DNA from: Imbricaverruca yamaguchii
Taxonomy: Eukaryota; Arthropoda; Thecostraca; Neoverrucidae
Reading direction: 5' to 3'
Assembly: GCA_034440575.1 (NCBI GenBank)
Contig: JAOTOL010001635.1
Coordinates: 1,414,001 to 1,478,000 of the forward strand
DNA: 64,000 nucleotides
Shown here in pieces: positions 40,701 through 52,400 of this stretch. Made by a program: the position numbers and the translations under genes. Numbering within the stretch: the first letter of the stretch is position 1; each line of letters starts with the position of its first letter. The notes under the pieces are model-generated. The model was not told the origin of the DNA and did no database searches. It worked only from the letters and a program-made list of their open reading frames with translations.

Positions 40701-43700
40701 CTAGACTGCGGTCCCGAGCCTCGAACACTCGCAATTGGTCCTGACGGTGCCGAGACTGCAGTAGCTGGTTCCTCACTCGGTCGATCGAGTCCTGGACGCC
40801 GGGCACAGGTCACCTCAGGCCACAGGTCACCTCAGGCCGCGTGGCATGGATCAGCTCGGCTCAAATCTGATCAAGCGACAGGTCAAGCAGAGATTGGCTC
40901 AGGTGCCAGGTCACATGGCACAGGTTAGTCCAGGTCACGCCATGTCACGTCACAGGACAACACAGATCAAAGGTTAGCTAAATCCACAGCCCAGTGTTAA
41001 CATGTTTTTTGTTTTGTTTTGTTAGGTGTGAGAAGTTCAAATGAGTAGTCAGATGCCAAAGCTCGCCATGGAAACGATGTCGCTTAACTTAAGAAGCTCT
41101 TCACGCACAATTTGTATGCAACAGCATACTGATATGTGCATCTTTTTCCTTTTGATTTGAGATACCTAATTTAGGATGGCCATTTTAGTAATAACGATGC
41201 AAAATACCTATCCTTATCAACTTATATTGTTTAAGACATCATAAGCTAGAAGGAACTAAAGAAACTAAAAGATCCTAACTCTGAGGAAAATGTAGAATGA
41301 TATAGAATAGCTTGAAGTAAAGTTAGGAGATGTGTTAGTGCATCTAAGACTGGCTGAAAACAAATTAGCCCGTGAATGTTCAGCAGGCAATGCTAAGAAG
41401 TTCTTCAGTTTCTACAACTTTAAGTCTAAAAAGTGTAATGTCGGGCCACCAGAGGTAGATGGTAAAATAGTGGTTGATGATTGTCATACACAAAAAGACA
41501 TAGACATAAAAGATCAGTGCAACTATGAGCCACAAGGCCCCTTCTTCGTTGCACTCTGTACACTGAACCAGTTGCCCACCAAATCTGTCAATCAGCCCTC
41601 CATGTAATACTGAAAAGCAAGCCCTCTATTCTTATAATGATTGTGTATGCTGTTTTTAAAGATGTTCAATGTGCTGCTACTGACAATGTTTTCTGGCAGC
41701 TGGTTCCAGTGTTCTACTACCCTGTTGGTGAGGAAAGTCGGCCTTAACCTTGTTCTGCTGTGGTTAACTTTAATTGTGAATTTATTACCTCTAATTGCAT
41801 CACTTCTGTTAAATTCAAACAGTTCCCCAAGATATCCCTTCTCCAGACCATGGACAAATTTAAAAACCTCGATGAGATCTCCTCTCCTTCTATATCGAAG
41901 TGCTCAGATATAGATTCTCAACCTTCTATATCTAAGTGAAAACATACTCAATTTCTTTAATCTTTCCTCATATGCCAGGTTCCTTATATTATTAACAATT
42001 TTTGTAGCTCTCTTTTGTACTATTTCTCTAAAAGCCAGCAATCTTTTTCATAGCTAAGAGACCAAGCTTGGATGAAGTATTCCAAATGTGGCCTGACATA
42101 TGCACAGTAAAGCTTCCTGATCACTTCCTCACTTCTGTATGATACATTCCTATTTATTGACCCGAGCATTCTCAGTGCCTTCTTCCTGGCTTCCTTGGTC
42201 TGTTCTGATGCCCCCAATTTTGTGTTCAGAATAACACCTAAATCCCTCTCCTGTTGAGTCCCTGATAGCACTTGGCCACCCATCAGGTACGGAGCCTGCA
42301 TATGCTGCTTACCTACATACATGATTTTGCACTTATCAAAATTGAATTTCATTTGCCATTCTTCGGACCACTTCACAAGTTCGTCTAAGTCTTTTTGCAG
42401 CGAGATATGCTCATTTTGACCTGTTATGGCCCTAAAGACCTTCAAATCATCCGCAAATTTAAAAACTTTACTGCTTAGGCCACTTTCAATGTTATTTACA
42501 AATATAATGAACAGTAGTGGCCCCAGTACTGACCCCTGGGGGACTCCAATAAGAACATTTTGCCATGATGACTTTGTACCATTTAGCATCACTCTTTGCT
42601 GTCTATCTGAAAGCCACAACTCTATCCATTTTAAGATGCTACCTGCAATACCATGGGACCGAAGCTGTATCATTAACCGTGTATGGGGTACCTTGTCAAA
42701 GGCCTTACTAAAGTCAAGATATGCTACATCAACCTGATTCCCCTGATCAAATTGTTCTGTGGCGAAGTTCAAAAAGTCCTAGAGATTTGTGAGACACGAT
42801 CGTCCTTTTCTAAACCCATGTTGAGTATCTTGAATCAATCTGTTACCTTCCAGATAACTAACTATTCTATCCTTGATAATTTATTCGAGTACCTTGCAGA
42901 CTAGGGATGTGAGACTTACTGGCCTATAGTTTTCAACTTTCCCTCTTTCTCCTTTCCTGAAAATAGGAACTACATTTGCCCTTTTCCAATCGGTTGGAAT
43001 TTCATTTTGTGAAACTGATCTACAAAATATTATACTAAGTGGAAAGGCCAGTTCATTTTCAGCTTCCCGCAATACCCTAGCATAAATTTCATCAGGTCCT
43101 GCTGCTTTGTTTAGCTTTATTTTCCGGATATCATTGTAAACAACATCACTATCAATGAAATCAACATCATTTATCAGATCACATGTCACTGAACTATGGT
43201 GTACGGTAGGCAGATTGGTCATATCTTCCAATGTAAACACTGATTTAAACTGCTTGCCCATCTCCTCAACCATCTGACAATCCTAACCCAATGTAGTCCC
43301 ATTTACTTCCAGTTGACCAATTGTGCTAGAAACTTTAATCAGCTTGTAGAAACTGAAGAACTTTTTACTGTCCCCATTACAGTTCCTAGCTAAATCCAGC
43401 TCGCTTCGCTGCTCTGTTTTTTTTTTTTTGCTTCAGTGTTTCTAGCTTTTCGATATCCCTTTAGATTAACGACATTTGAAGCTTCTTTAAACACTCTAAA
43501 TGCAGTTTTCTTAGCCTTAATTGCTTTTGTCAAGTCTGGTGTAAGCAATGCTGGCTTTCCTACCCTTCTTTTACGTCTTTGCTTTTGGGGGACATGCCTA
43601 ATCTGAATTTCCTTCAGGTAAGATTTGAACTTTTCCCACATTTCACAGACATTTAAATTGGAGAATTCTTCTTCCCATCTGATGGAACTTAAAGCCGCTC

Positions 43701-46700
43701 TCATGCAGTCAAAGTCTGCTCTGTTGAAATTTGGAAACTTTACCAAATTATCTCTAATAATCTCCCCTACATGTGCCTTGAATCTAACTAGGTTACGGTC
43801 ACCGATATAGTGTAGTCCCTAAGTAAGCAATTTGCATCAGTCTTTACTAATGAGAACACTGGTTCATTGAAAACAACTGAGAGCTATGACATAATAGGCG
43901 ATAGGTTGGAGGATCTTACAAGTTGCAGCAGAATATAGCAGAAGTTGTAGAAGAACAGTTGCAGAATATACAACCTAATAAGGCTTCTGGACCAGATGAT
44001 ATCTATGCTAGGATCTTCGTAGTGTGCTGAAGCACTGAAAGTTCCCCTAGGGATCATTTAGTTTCAGGCGTTCTATACAGTATTCTGAAGTACCGAATGA
44101 TTGGTGATGATGATGATTATGATGACGAATTTGGGTTTAGGGGCGTGTCGATTGCCAGTGTCATTTTGTGCCGGATGATTGGTGAAATGCAAATGTAGCA
44201 CCGATTTTCAAAAAGGGAAGTATGAAGTATGTGGAGAATTACAGGTCAGTCAGGTTGACCTCAATAGTTTGCAAAGTACTAGAAAAACTTTTCAAATATA
44301 ATATACTTTCGATAGGCACAACCTTCTAAGGGATACCCAACATGGATTTCGATCCCAAAGATCTTGTCGAACTAACCTATTGGAGTTTATTGAGCATATA
44401 ACTAATGCAGTAGACAATCAAAGCAGTATGGATGTGGCATACCTGGACTTTAGCAAAGCTTTTTATAAAGTTTCATATTGGCGTTTAACTCAGCAACTAG
44501 AACATCATGGGATTGATGGAAAGGTTCTAGGCTGGATTGAAGCATGGTTCAGGGAAAGGAAACAAAGGATAGTGTTAGATAGATGTAAATATGATTTGAA
44601 GGATATGTTGTGTGGAGTGCCACAGGGCTCTGTTCTAGGGTCACTTCTTTTCCTCCCCTTTGTAAATAGCATTGAGGTAAGGCTGAGGAATAGGGTGTTC
44701 AAATTTACTCATGACACCAAATTGGTAAGAGTGGCTATCAATAGTGAGCAATCTGGTAATATTCAACTCAACTTGGACGACCTAAGAAAAGGTGGGCTGA
44801 TCAATAGCAGATGTCTGTCAACTGCAAAACATGTAAGGTTATGCATCCTAGATCTGGAGATGAGACTTCCATATGTACAATAGGAGGTAGGAGATTGGAT
44901 GTTATTAGAAAGGAAGAAGATTTAGGTGTGCTAGCAGTAAATTATCTGAAAGTAGAAAAACAATGTGTCTCAGCTAGGAACAAGGCAATCAGAATGCTGG
45001 GAATCATTAATAGGAGTGTGATGTATGCGAGCAAAGAAGTGATGAAAATGTGCAACTCCACTTGGAATATTGGCGCCATATGAACGCCGGCCTCACCTGG
45101 ATATCCTGCAGCTTCATGTCGTACACCTCGGTCTCGGTGGCACCGGCCTCACCTGTATATCCTGCAGTTTCATGTCGTACACCTCGCTCTCGGTGGCGCC
45201 GAACTCGTGGTCGATGTCGTCCCACACGTCGACGCCGTCGGCCCGCTCCACGCCCACTTCGAAGAACACCAGCTTGTTGTTGAACCGGCTGATGGTGTTG
45301 TCCCAGCACAGCTTGAAGTCACCCTCCTCTTTCGCCTCCAGTCTGCGGGTCAGGTCGGGTCACGTCGGGTCGCGCGGCACGAGGCGCGGCTGCGTTGTCC
45401 CGGTACGGTTTGTGGTCGTTCTGTTCGAGCTCCAGCATGAGGATTGGCTCATGCATTGTAGTTCAGGTTGGGCCGTAGCGACAGCTTCCGTAGAAAACCG
45501 ACAAGCAAATGGCGAAGGTGCATTCAGTGAGGAAAACCAGGCAAACAACATACATCCTACTGTAGACAACTACGATGCACAAGATGAAGCAGGAAGCGGC
45601 ACAATTTCAATGACGATGGTGAGAAGAAAATGACCGGAATCACCAAAACCTAGCCCAACGTTTCCATCACAACAAAATAAGAAAAGAGGAAATGGCGAAT
45701 GCAACTTCTGTCGTATAATGATCCTAGCAATTCATAATACATTTATCCGAGGATATTTCAGTTTTGTTATTTCGTAAGAAAGTGACGAAGGGGCCAACAG
45801 TTGAGTTAGTTCTGCCCGGCCAACAGTTGAATTAGTTAAACCTGTACGTGGCTAAAACTAGTTCTGGCAAGTTGGTTTAAGCAGTGGCTTAAACCGGTCA
45901 AAACACCCAGGTGGGAAACACTTGTTAGCCTTCCAGTTGTACGACCCATAATGGAAACATATGCTCATATCGCTTGGTTCGTGCATGCATGTGAGCTTAA
46001 AAAAACAAGCGTCAAAAGTGCATTGTGTAGGTGAAAATCACGCTTCAAACGGACGACATACCTGTGAGTGACGTCTGATTTCTTGTAATCAGACAGTAGT
46101 TCTATACCGCCTGGTGATTTGATGTGGAAGTTGATGTCAATGTCTCCATTACCTCCATCAATGACCTAGAATACCTGGTTGGTTATTTTGCCTTCAGGGT
46201 GTACCGACCATTCTGATCATGTGGCGCTCATGACCTGGAATACAACACCAGTGCAAGATTTTGGTGCACGTACAAGCCACGCTGACAGCAACATATGTAG
46301 CCAACACACAGCCAGCCAATGGCAATTGGTGGACAAGACTACAGATTAAATACAACTATACGTCACACGCACTAAGTGCAACTATATGTCACCGACCATA
46401 TCACACGCACTAAAACCACATATACGCTGGTACGAATGTGAATAGATCGTGACATTGGGACCAAACGTGCTTTGGTCACCAAGGCCTTCACACAGACTAT
46501 CACTAACACTGAATTCAGGTTCGTTTTCTTTCGCCTTTGAATACGTACCTGGTACTCAACATTCAAATATTCGCCCACTTTCACCGCCGTAAAGAAGCAC
46601 TCTTCTTTTCCAGCCACAACTTCCACGGTGAGTTCGGTTGGAGAACAGTGCACGGAGCTTATGGCAATCCACATGTACAACCACACTGAAACACACACAT

Positions 46701-46716
46701 TCCGGGCCATCTCCAT
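37718..46716 (-). CDS. p24 family cargo receptor (TMED1/TMED5-like), 5 exons
   Basis: Coding exons in transcript order are 46716-46549, 46165-46062, 45342-45153, 40791-40624 and 37792-37718. All phases fit and give about 234 residues, close to the usual 220-230. Visible in order: signal peptide (about residues 1-24), a GOLD domain with its two expected cysteines (KEECFF and FKLCWDN), a coiled coil with FEARDRSLAETNY, one transmembrane helix (WSIVQVAVMLTVGIIQ) and a cytosolic tail VIMVRSLFDDRSAF. p24 proteins cycle between ER and Golgi as COPII/COPI cargo receptors, for example for GPI-anchored proteins. The SLFDD tail resembles TMED5, but the subfamily assignment is tentative. The 4.4 kb intron between exons 3 and 4 carries the nested LINEs. 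Confidence 0.93.
37938..38402. repeat. 29-bp minisatellite, about 16 copies
   Basis: Unit ggtagcagctggcaacacaa then cggcacact. Its - strand translation is Cys-rich (CHCVASCYQ type), which is an artefact of the repeat. Confidence 0.95.
39640..39798. repeat. ~39-bp minisatellite, left half
   Basis: Units contain ggtgacagtatatcactgca then accagaccagacggtcatggca. The array continues at 40302-40525 after an inserted hAT element. Confidence 0.92.
39799..40301. mobile_element. Complete hAT-type element, family A, 8-bp target duplication
   Basis: A 503-bp element with termini cagggttaaaatatt and, on the opposite strand, cagtgtaaaatttttc. It is flanked by perfect 8-bp repeats atggcagg at 39791-39798 and 40302-40309. 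It interrupts a minisatellite whose unit contains that target. There is no transposase open frame, so it is non-autonomous. Confidence 0.93.
40302..40525. repeat. ~39-bp minisatellite, right half
   Basis: Same units as 39640-39798, continuing past the hAT insertion and ending about 100 bp before TMED exon 4. Confidence 0.92.
40624..40791 (-). CDS. TMED exon 4: coiled coil and transmembrane helix
   Basis: This phase 0 exon has 56 codons, with acceptor gcgtccag and donor GTGAGC. It encodes DSIDRVRNQLLQSRHRQDQL, then FEARDRSLAETNYELVMNW and the hydrophobic helix ending GIIQ. The reading frame continues past the donor for 16 codons to a stop, but that extension (SRRGRRATL...) is intronic. The real tail is in exon 5. 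Confidence 0.93.
40992..41235. mobile_element. hAT family A element, right end missing
   Basis: It starts cagtgttaacatg and shares ttaggtgtgagaagttcaaa, catggaaacgatgtcgctta and cagcatactgatatg with the 61936 copy. The right part is replaced by LINE sequence. Confidence 0.75.
41280..41510 (+). mobile_element. CR1-like LINE, left part, + strand
   Basis: The + strand reads AENKLARECSAGNAKKFF, then PEVDGKIVVDD, typical of the region between endonuclease and RT. It is interrupted near 41510 and resumes at about 43815 (LSKQFASVFTNEN), so one LINE copy has been split by another. Confidence 0.8.
41540..43815 (-). mobile_element. CR1/L2-like LINE, 5'-truncated, inserted in another LINE
   Basis: Reverse-transcriptase signatures on the - strand: VAYLDFSKAFDKVPH, GVPQGSVLGPLLFI and FADDLK (42772-42020). 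Upstream lie LNKAAGPDEIYARVLREAE and NYRPVSLTSLVCKVLE (near 43130-42885). Downstream is a C-terminal block resembling VEHWNQLPENIV. Frameshifts and stops break it, so it is not expected to be active. Confidence 0.88.
43815..45075 (+). mobile_element. CR1-like LINE, right part, + strand, degenerate RT
   Basis: It resumes the split element. LDFSKAFYKVSYWRL and GVPQGSVLGSLLFLPF are recognisable, but the catalytic FADD is mutated to FTHD. The copy ends abruptly about 20 bp from the duplicated edge of TMED exon 3. Confidence 0.85.
45097..45152 (-). repeat. 56-bp tandem copy of TMED exon 3 end and donor
   Basis: This segment repeats the last bases of exon 3 (gaggtgtacgacatgaagct, gcaggatatccag) with the following GTGAGG. 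Five or six differences separate the copies. The 56-bp shift is not a multiple of 3. Confidence 0.93.
45153..45342 (-). CDS. TMED exon 3: GOLD domain end with second cysteine
   Basis: The acceptor cccgcag precedes 45342. It encodes LEAKEEGDFKLCWDNTINRF, then NNKLVFFEVGVE and SEVYDMKLQDIQ. The donor GTGAGG follows 45153. The last part of this exon with its donor is repeated 56 bp downstream (second donor after 45097). Only the donor at 45153 keeps frame into exon 4. Confidence 0.92.
46062..46165 (-). CDS. TMED exon 2: GOLD domain middle
   Basis: The acceptor tattctag precedes 46165 and the donor is GTATGT after 46062. The 104-bp exon encodes VIDGGNGDIDINFHIKSPGG and ELLSDYKKSDVTH, matching the xVLDGxxxDIDFxLxxPxG pattern of p24 proteins. 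It is too short to stand out as an open reading frame. Confidence 0.9.
46549..46716 (-). CDS. TMED exon 1: signal peptide and start of GOLD domain
   Basis: The likely start is the Met at 46716-46714 (MEMARNV); the second Met at 46710 is also possible. An upstream in-frame Met at 46767 would put 17 polar residues before the signal peptide and is less likely. Residues VCVSVWLYMWIAISSVHCS form the signal sequence, followed by ELTVEVVAGKEECFF and VGEYLNVEYQ. The donor is GTACGT at 46548. Confidence 0.9.
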
Positions 46717-46719
46717 CTT

Positions 46720-47848
46720 GAAAATTTGGCAATTTTGACCAGATACACTGATGCCGCCAGCCTGCAACAGGGATGCGTTGCCAGTCAGTCACGTACACGA
46801 TCCGGGACACACATAAGCCAGTTGGACGCCCGCAGACCGTCTGCCTGCACAGTAGCGTGGCCTTGCTTTCTCTTGGATGTCCGCGCATCGTTCGACGTGT
46901 TTAGCGACGAAGTGAGTTCGGACACGTACCCTGTAGGACCTTACTGAAAATCTAGAGGTATCGCAACGAGGTCGAAGCTGCATCAAATTAAAGCTTTAGG
47001 GTGTTGCTCCCTATAGCCGAAATAGTACAACCAACCAAACGAACTCAAGCACGTATCGAAAATCTTTCCCATTTCCTTTATTACTCAGTTGTCTGTGTAG
47101 TGTCTCATTTACATGTGTATACTCATCAAGTTCAAATGTCTCATATGTACACTCATCAAGTGTACATCATTTTACGCTCATATTTTCCCCGCATTTGCAG
47201 TCTCGATTTTATTCAGCAATTAGTGCAAAAATTTTGTTTTCCCATCATACCTGTATATGAAACATAATCATGTATCGACGTCAGCAAGAGTTTTAACATA
47301 TGTCAGCCACCCTTCACTCTGCCAAAAATTAAGTCCAATGCACTGCTCCAAGGAGACACGTCCGCGCCTCAAATGTGGGGATCATGAAGCACAGACCAGA
47401 GCGTGTATCGAGGCAGAATGGTTCAGTCCAGAAAACGATGCCATCCGACAAAGGCGCCCTCCTGACTCACAAGTCCTGCTTCCGTAGAGTGAGCCGGCGG
47501 ATGCTGGAGGAGACGGGGATCGCACGTCTGCCAGAGAAGACCACCGAGACGACGACGCCCGACTCACCACGGACTCATCGTGCTCACTGGGCACAGCATG
47601 TCGTCCTGCCTAGCTACAAGACAGACCCTCCTGGAGGCCAAAGGAAGCAGCTGTTCGGGCCCTACCGGAGCTTCCAATAGTAGATTGTGGGAGCGATAGC
47701 CCTACGTCGGGGGGGTACAGACGGATAAAGCAGAGCACAGGAAGGACGGACCATCGAGTGTTCTGCACCGACGGCAGCTTCTGCAGCAACACCAGGACGG
47801 AGTGGGCGGCAATGCAAGAACCACAAAATGGTGCCCAACCTCCAGGCT
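46720..47848. other. Upstream of TMED, no other gene seen
   Basis: The TMED promoter and 5' UTR should lie just above 46716, but no core promoter element is clear. A modest open frame at 47375-47680 (+) has no recognisable domain. Confidence 0.4.
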
Positions 47849-47856
47849 GATAGCTT

Positions 47857-48134
47857 CAGTGTAAAATAATTGACCATGTGGCCTGGAAATTCACAGTTAA
47901 TGGAATTGTGCTATTTCATCCTTGTCTTAGGTGTTTACCATTTTGCCACATGTGTGGGCAGTCATTATACAAACGACTGCTAAAAAATGTTAAATGCATG
48001 TGACTGAAGTGAAAGGCATTCCGCTTTTTTAATCCTTAAGTGGAAATCCTTTATTTTCTTTCATTCTTTCACTATTCCCAAGCAACTTCTTTCTTCATCC
48101 ACACAGTTAATGGTGAAGTAATTTTAGGACCCTG
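47857..48134. mobile_element. hAT MITE, family B copy 2
   Basis: A 278-bp element, ends cagtgtaaaataattgacc and (other strand) cagggtcctaaaattac. Perfect 8-bp repeats gatagctt lie at 47849-47856 and 48135-48142. It aligns end to end with 1683-1981; the copy 1 interior has small extra segments. Confidence 0.93.
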
Positions 48135-48452
48135 GATAGCTTCGTCAAAGGAAGTCTTCCTAAAGGAGCGCCTTTTTGTTTTCATTTTTGGTACGCACTT
48201 TGAAGTTCAAGTTTAAAGGTAAAACAACAACACTTCAAGGTTAGACAACAAGACAAATTTTACATATATAATTGTTCTTAATAAAATATATATGTTACCT
48301 CCATGAAGCAAAGAAAAGGGTTAAGTTTGGTTCGGCTAGGTTAGTCTTTTCTTCTAAGCTAGGAAGCTTTTAGAAAACAATAAAAAATATAAGTTTCAGT
48401 TTTTCCCTGAAAAACAGTTTGGGCCAGGTTAGGTTAGATTATATATTTTGCA

Positions 48453-49263
48453 TTAGAAAATATTTATAGACGCTCGGACACCTATAGACGCTCGGACACC
48501 GTAGAAGCGCCGCACATCTATCACCTTAACCCTATCCATTAGCACAAGGTTCAAGCGGTGCGCGAGACAGTGGGCAAAGTTGCCGTTCGGATACTTGTCC
48601 TTACTTTTGGCCTGCACGCCGGTCTCCTCGCCTATGACGCTCGTTCCATGATACGTCCGCGCGGCGAGTTTTGGTTCCATTCCTCGATGCCCACATGTGC
48701 TCAGTATGATCTGAGCGACAGCATTGGCGTCACAGCTACCTGAAGCCGACTGGAACCCAAGGAATCTCCCTCGGATATTTCCCCTGCTGTCCACATAACC
48801 AAAGGTGATGGCTGCATGTTGCTGGGTGCCACTGTCCGTCGCTTCGTCGGTGCCGATGGCCAAACACGACGCTTCGGCGATTTCGGCATTGACGACATCG
48901 CCTAGCACAGAGTGGATACCCTGGATCGGGTCATTTTGGATGTGGTTCGACGTGCTCTTGAACACTCTAGCTAACTAGGTGGTTATTTATGGTTTGGTCA
49001 TCCTCCCACAGCTACTCCAATGCTTCGATGAAGTTTCCACTGTTTGCACTGTCCTCAGACTCGTGCCCACGGAATGCATGTCCCTGTTTAGCCAGCAACA
49101 TGACAGCAGAAATTAGCTGTTTCAGCACAGTGCAGTTGTGGTCCACACATTCTGTGTGCCTGCTTGACAGGTGAACTGGCCTGATCGGCAATCTATTGCA
49201 TGTGCCTGAAGTGGTGAAGCTGAAAAGCAGCATACACATAGTCACTAAATTTTTCATGAGCAA
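48453..49263 (-). pseudogene. DUF4371/hAT-type transposase relic
   Basis: Two blocks in different frames match this family. 49263-49012 reads VLKQLISAVMLLAKQGHAFR then GHESEDSANSGNFIEAL. 48965-48453 reads CLAIGTDEATDSG, YHGTSVIGEETGVQAK and FAHCLAHRLNLVLMDRVKV. The frame break near 49000 and the lack of the C-terminal dimerisation region show it is dead. Confidence 0.8.
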
Positions 49264-49459
49264 GCAGGCATTAACGATATTTCTTCACATCCTTGAAGCC
49301 ATTTCTTTTCCATGCCACCAACACCCCACCCAGGTGGAAGAGGACAGGGCCAGCATAGAAGACGGTTTTTCACCTTTAGCTGGAGCAGTGAGCCACACCT
49401 TCTTTGAGGAGATGTTGTCGTTAAACTTACTCTTCACCTTTCCATACTAAAAGGAGAAT

Positions 49460-52400
49460 AGGGATGGTTGGAGAATCAGCATTATAATGCAATAATATAG
49501 CTGGATGAAAAACCTTAAAATCATAATCAATGATGTTCATGCTTCAAAATGCAATGAAGGCATCCATTTAGGCTGCCAACGAAATTGCACTGCAGTGTAC
49601 TAATAGAGGGTGCTGATGAAGTCAGAATTTTGGTTACTATGTGAATAGTAAGTACCCAAAACACTAAGTTTGGTTACTTACTATTCACGAGCCCCTCAGA
49701 TTGTTTGAACACCAATCCAAAGCAATAACTACATCATATATCATGTAATTGTTTTCAAGGAAGCTGAGCATTGTATGGAAATACAACAATAATTGACCAT
49801 TTATCAACAATGCCTTTAATGATGAGCTAATGGGGACGTGCATGCCCTTGATAATGTTAGCACTAGGTTTGACAACTGTGGAAGCATTAGGAGCACTCAT
49901 AGCATTGGAGATGCTTAAAATAGCCAATCAACTTTCCTGTCCTGCACATAAGCAGTCTGGTAGACAGGATTTCCTTAGGGGAACAGGCAGTGGTGACAGA
50001 ATCATCTAAAAGTTGGCATAGCAACAGTCGCATGTCAACAAGGCTTAACCTATTCTTTTGAAGACTCCAAACCCATTTTTGGCTGTTATCTTGCCTCCTA
50101 ACTGAAAAGTATGCACTTGCAGTAGAAATGAGTAGTCACATCATGTTCAGCACACTCATAACCATCTCATTAAATAATCTAAGAAATCAGAAACCAACTT
50201 AAACTGCAAATTTACTGAATCACATAGGTAGGTTGAAGTAGGTAGGCAGGTTAGGTTGGGTTGGGTAGGTCCTACTTACCCAGGTAGGTAGGTAGGGGAA
50301 GAAGGGGTATCTGAACATATTCTGTTTCCTGAACACCTACCTTTTGATGTCTCCCTCATCATGTTCATTACATAAATAACAAAAATATTATGGTATTCAG
50401 AAATGATGGATTTGTTTCCACCAAAATATGAATATCTGATTACATAGTTCTACCAATTCTTTGTGCACAGAACATGCAAAGTTCACAGGCATGATTTTAG
50501 GCTTCAAAGAGAAATTTGCTTAACCCACTCCTTCTTTCCTGTCAAATCCTCCCACCCCATCTCAGGGGCAGTTGAAGACCCCACTCTAAAATCCAAACTA
50601 AGCATCGCATGTGAACAAAAGAGGTGTCATCGGAAAGCGCTCAATGAGTAGGGTCCGGGTACATGCCCAAATTTTTTCCCCAAACGTGACATCACCAGAG
50701 GGCTAGATTTTCAGACTTTTCACAACTTACATTATGTTTTTACTCTGAGTTCACTTTGGGGGATATATAAAAAAAACAATTCATTTGGAATGAGAAAAGG
50801 ACAGCGAAATCGACCAGGGCTATAATTTTTTGGGGGCCCAAAAAATATTTTTTTTTTATTTCACAATTTTGAGTTTTCAAGTTTTCTTTTATTTTCCTTC
50901 TCCAATGGGTAGAGCAGACCGAGACATGTTGTTGGAAGTCAACTTGCCCTAATAAAAAATGTTACCTTAGCCAAAATCCTGTGTTTGAACTGCAATATGA
51001 CAAATATGCAAAATGTATATGTAGTCAAAAATGGAAAAAATGAAAAATTAAACTCATATGTTTTGTTGCATCTGTAAAAATAAGCAAACTCTGGAAGTTT
51101 CATTAAAATATCTATCCATTAAAGAATGATGACTGGTTGAACTTTTTTGGAGGTGACCTCACTTGACCTTGACTAACTCATTGACCTTAGATGACCTAAA
51201 CTAATTTTTTTTTAATAAGCATGTCAAATTGATGTGGGAAAAGGCATGCCAAATTTGGACACGCTGCCGCCCGCCGTCCATCTGCTATCCGCGAAAAACC
51301 TGAGGGGGGCAGTTGAAGACCTCCCAAGATGAGACAGGGTAAGAGAACCATAGGGAAGTGATTTGCTTTTTTGCAATTACACCAGCATATTTTAGCCATT
51401 ACCAATAGCTTGTACCACAATTGATACAGTGAGGTATTCCTGCACAACATTTTCCTGTTCAGAATACAGCACGCTACAAAATAATGATCTATTTTAAAGT
51501 TGCTCTTTACAAGTGGTTAGAGGATTTTCATTGAAAGGAATTATGTGAATATGGATGGCTTGTTCTTTTTTATGTTCAGTAAACACAGTAGAATTACTGG
51601 ATCAACCATACAAAAACAGCAGTAGAGCTATTCGTTGCATGGTGTCTTAAGTGTTCAGGAACCCCCCCCCTGGGTAGGTACCTACCTACCCATGTACCCA
51701 CTAGCAACAGTGCAGTCCACTTCGCGAAGCGTTCGATGTAGGTACGAATGCACTTAATTGATCAGCTAGAATGGTAAGGCTGAAACACGTCATACGAGTA
51801 TGAAATATTAAGAAGGCACGCCCACCTCAACACTTAAACACCGGTTCTACGGTCCTATTACACCGAACTAATATCGCGACAAACGTGCCGAATAGAGCGC
51901 AATTCATACTTCCTCGTGACGTCACCACGGAGCCAGGGCCGGATGTGGGCGGATGCAGATGGAAAGGAGGAACTGAGGACATGTTAGATAGATCCAGGAC
52001 ATGGCTAAGGAGTTCCATTCAGAATGTTAGCGTCCCCTGAACCGTAGTGTCTTATTATCTTTTTGCCCGAGAGGATGGAGGCGGGAGCGCGGGTGATTAT
52101 TTCTGATTTTTTTTAGGTAGGTGGTGGGAATACATGAAGGCAATGTGCAGGCGCAAATTGGTGTGGGTTTTGGCATATTCCATAGGGTCCCATATTAAAA
52201 GTTTATTTTATTTTGGAGCAAAGCCGACATTGAGGGTACATTCAAAAGTATGCAAAACAGCACCCCTAGGCGGGAGTGCTTACGCTTAGAAAATGTGTGG
52301 GCTCTTTCACAAATAACATCGTACAACGGCTCGTGTTAGCCTGTGTGGGTCTCATGGCGTCGGTATAGACGGCCCCTGAGCCAACTGAGGCCCTAAGTAG

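Noticed and set aside
40576..40806. TMED exon 4 read through to its own stop as the protein end
   Set aside because: A consensus donor follows GIIQ, and a fitting tail exon exists at 37718-37792.
45070..45633. 187-residue + strand open frame
   Set aside because: Antisense to TMED exon 3 and its duplicated edge; no recognisable domain.
48310..48440. aggttaggtt words as an interstitial telomere (TTAGG) repeat
   Set aside because: Only a few scattered copies, not a tandem array.
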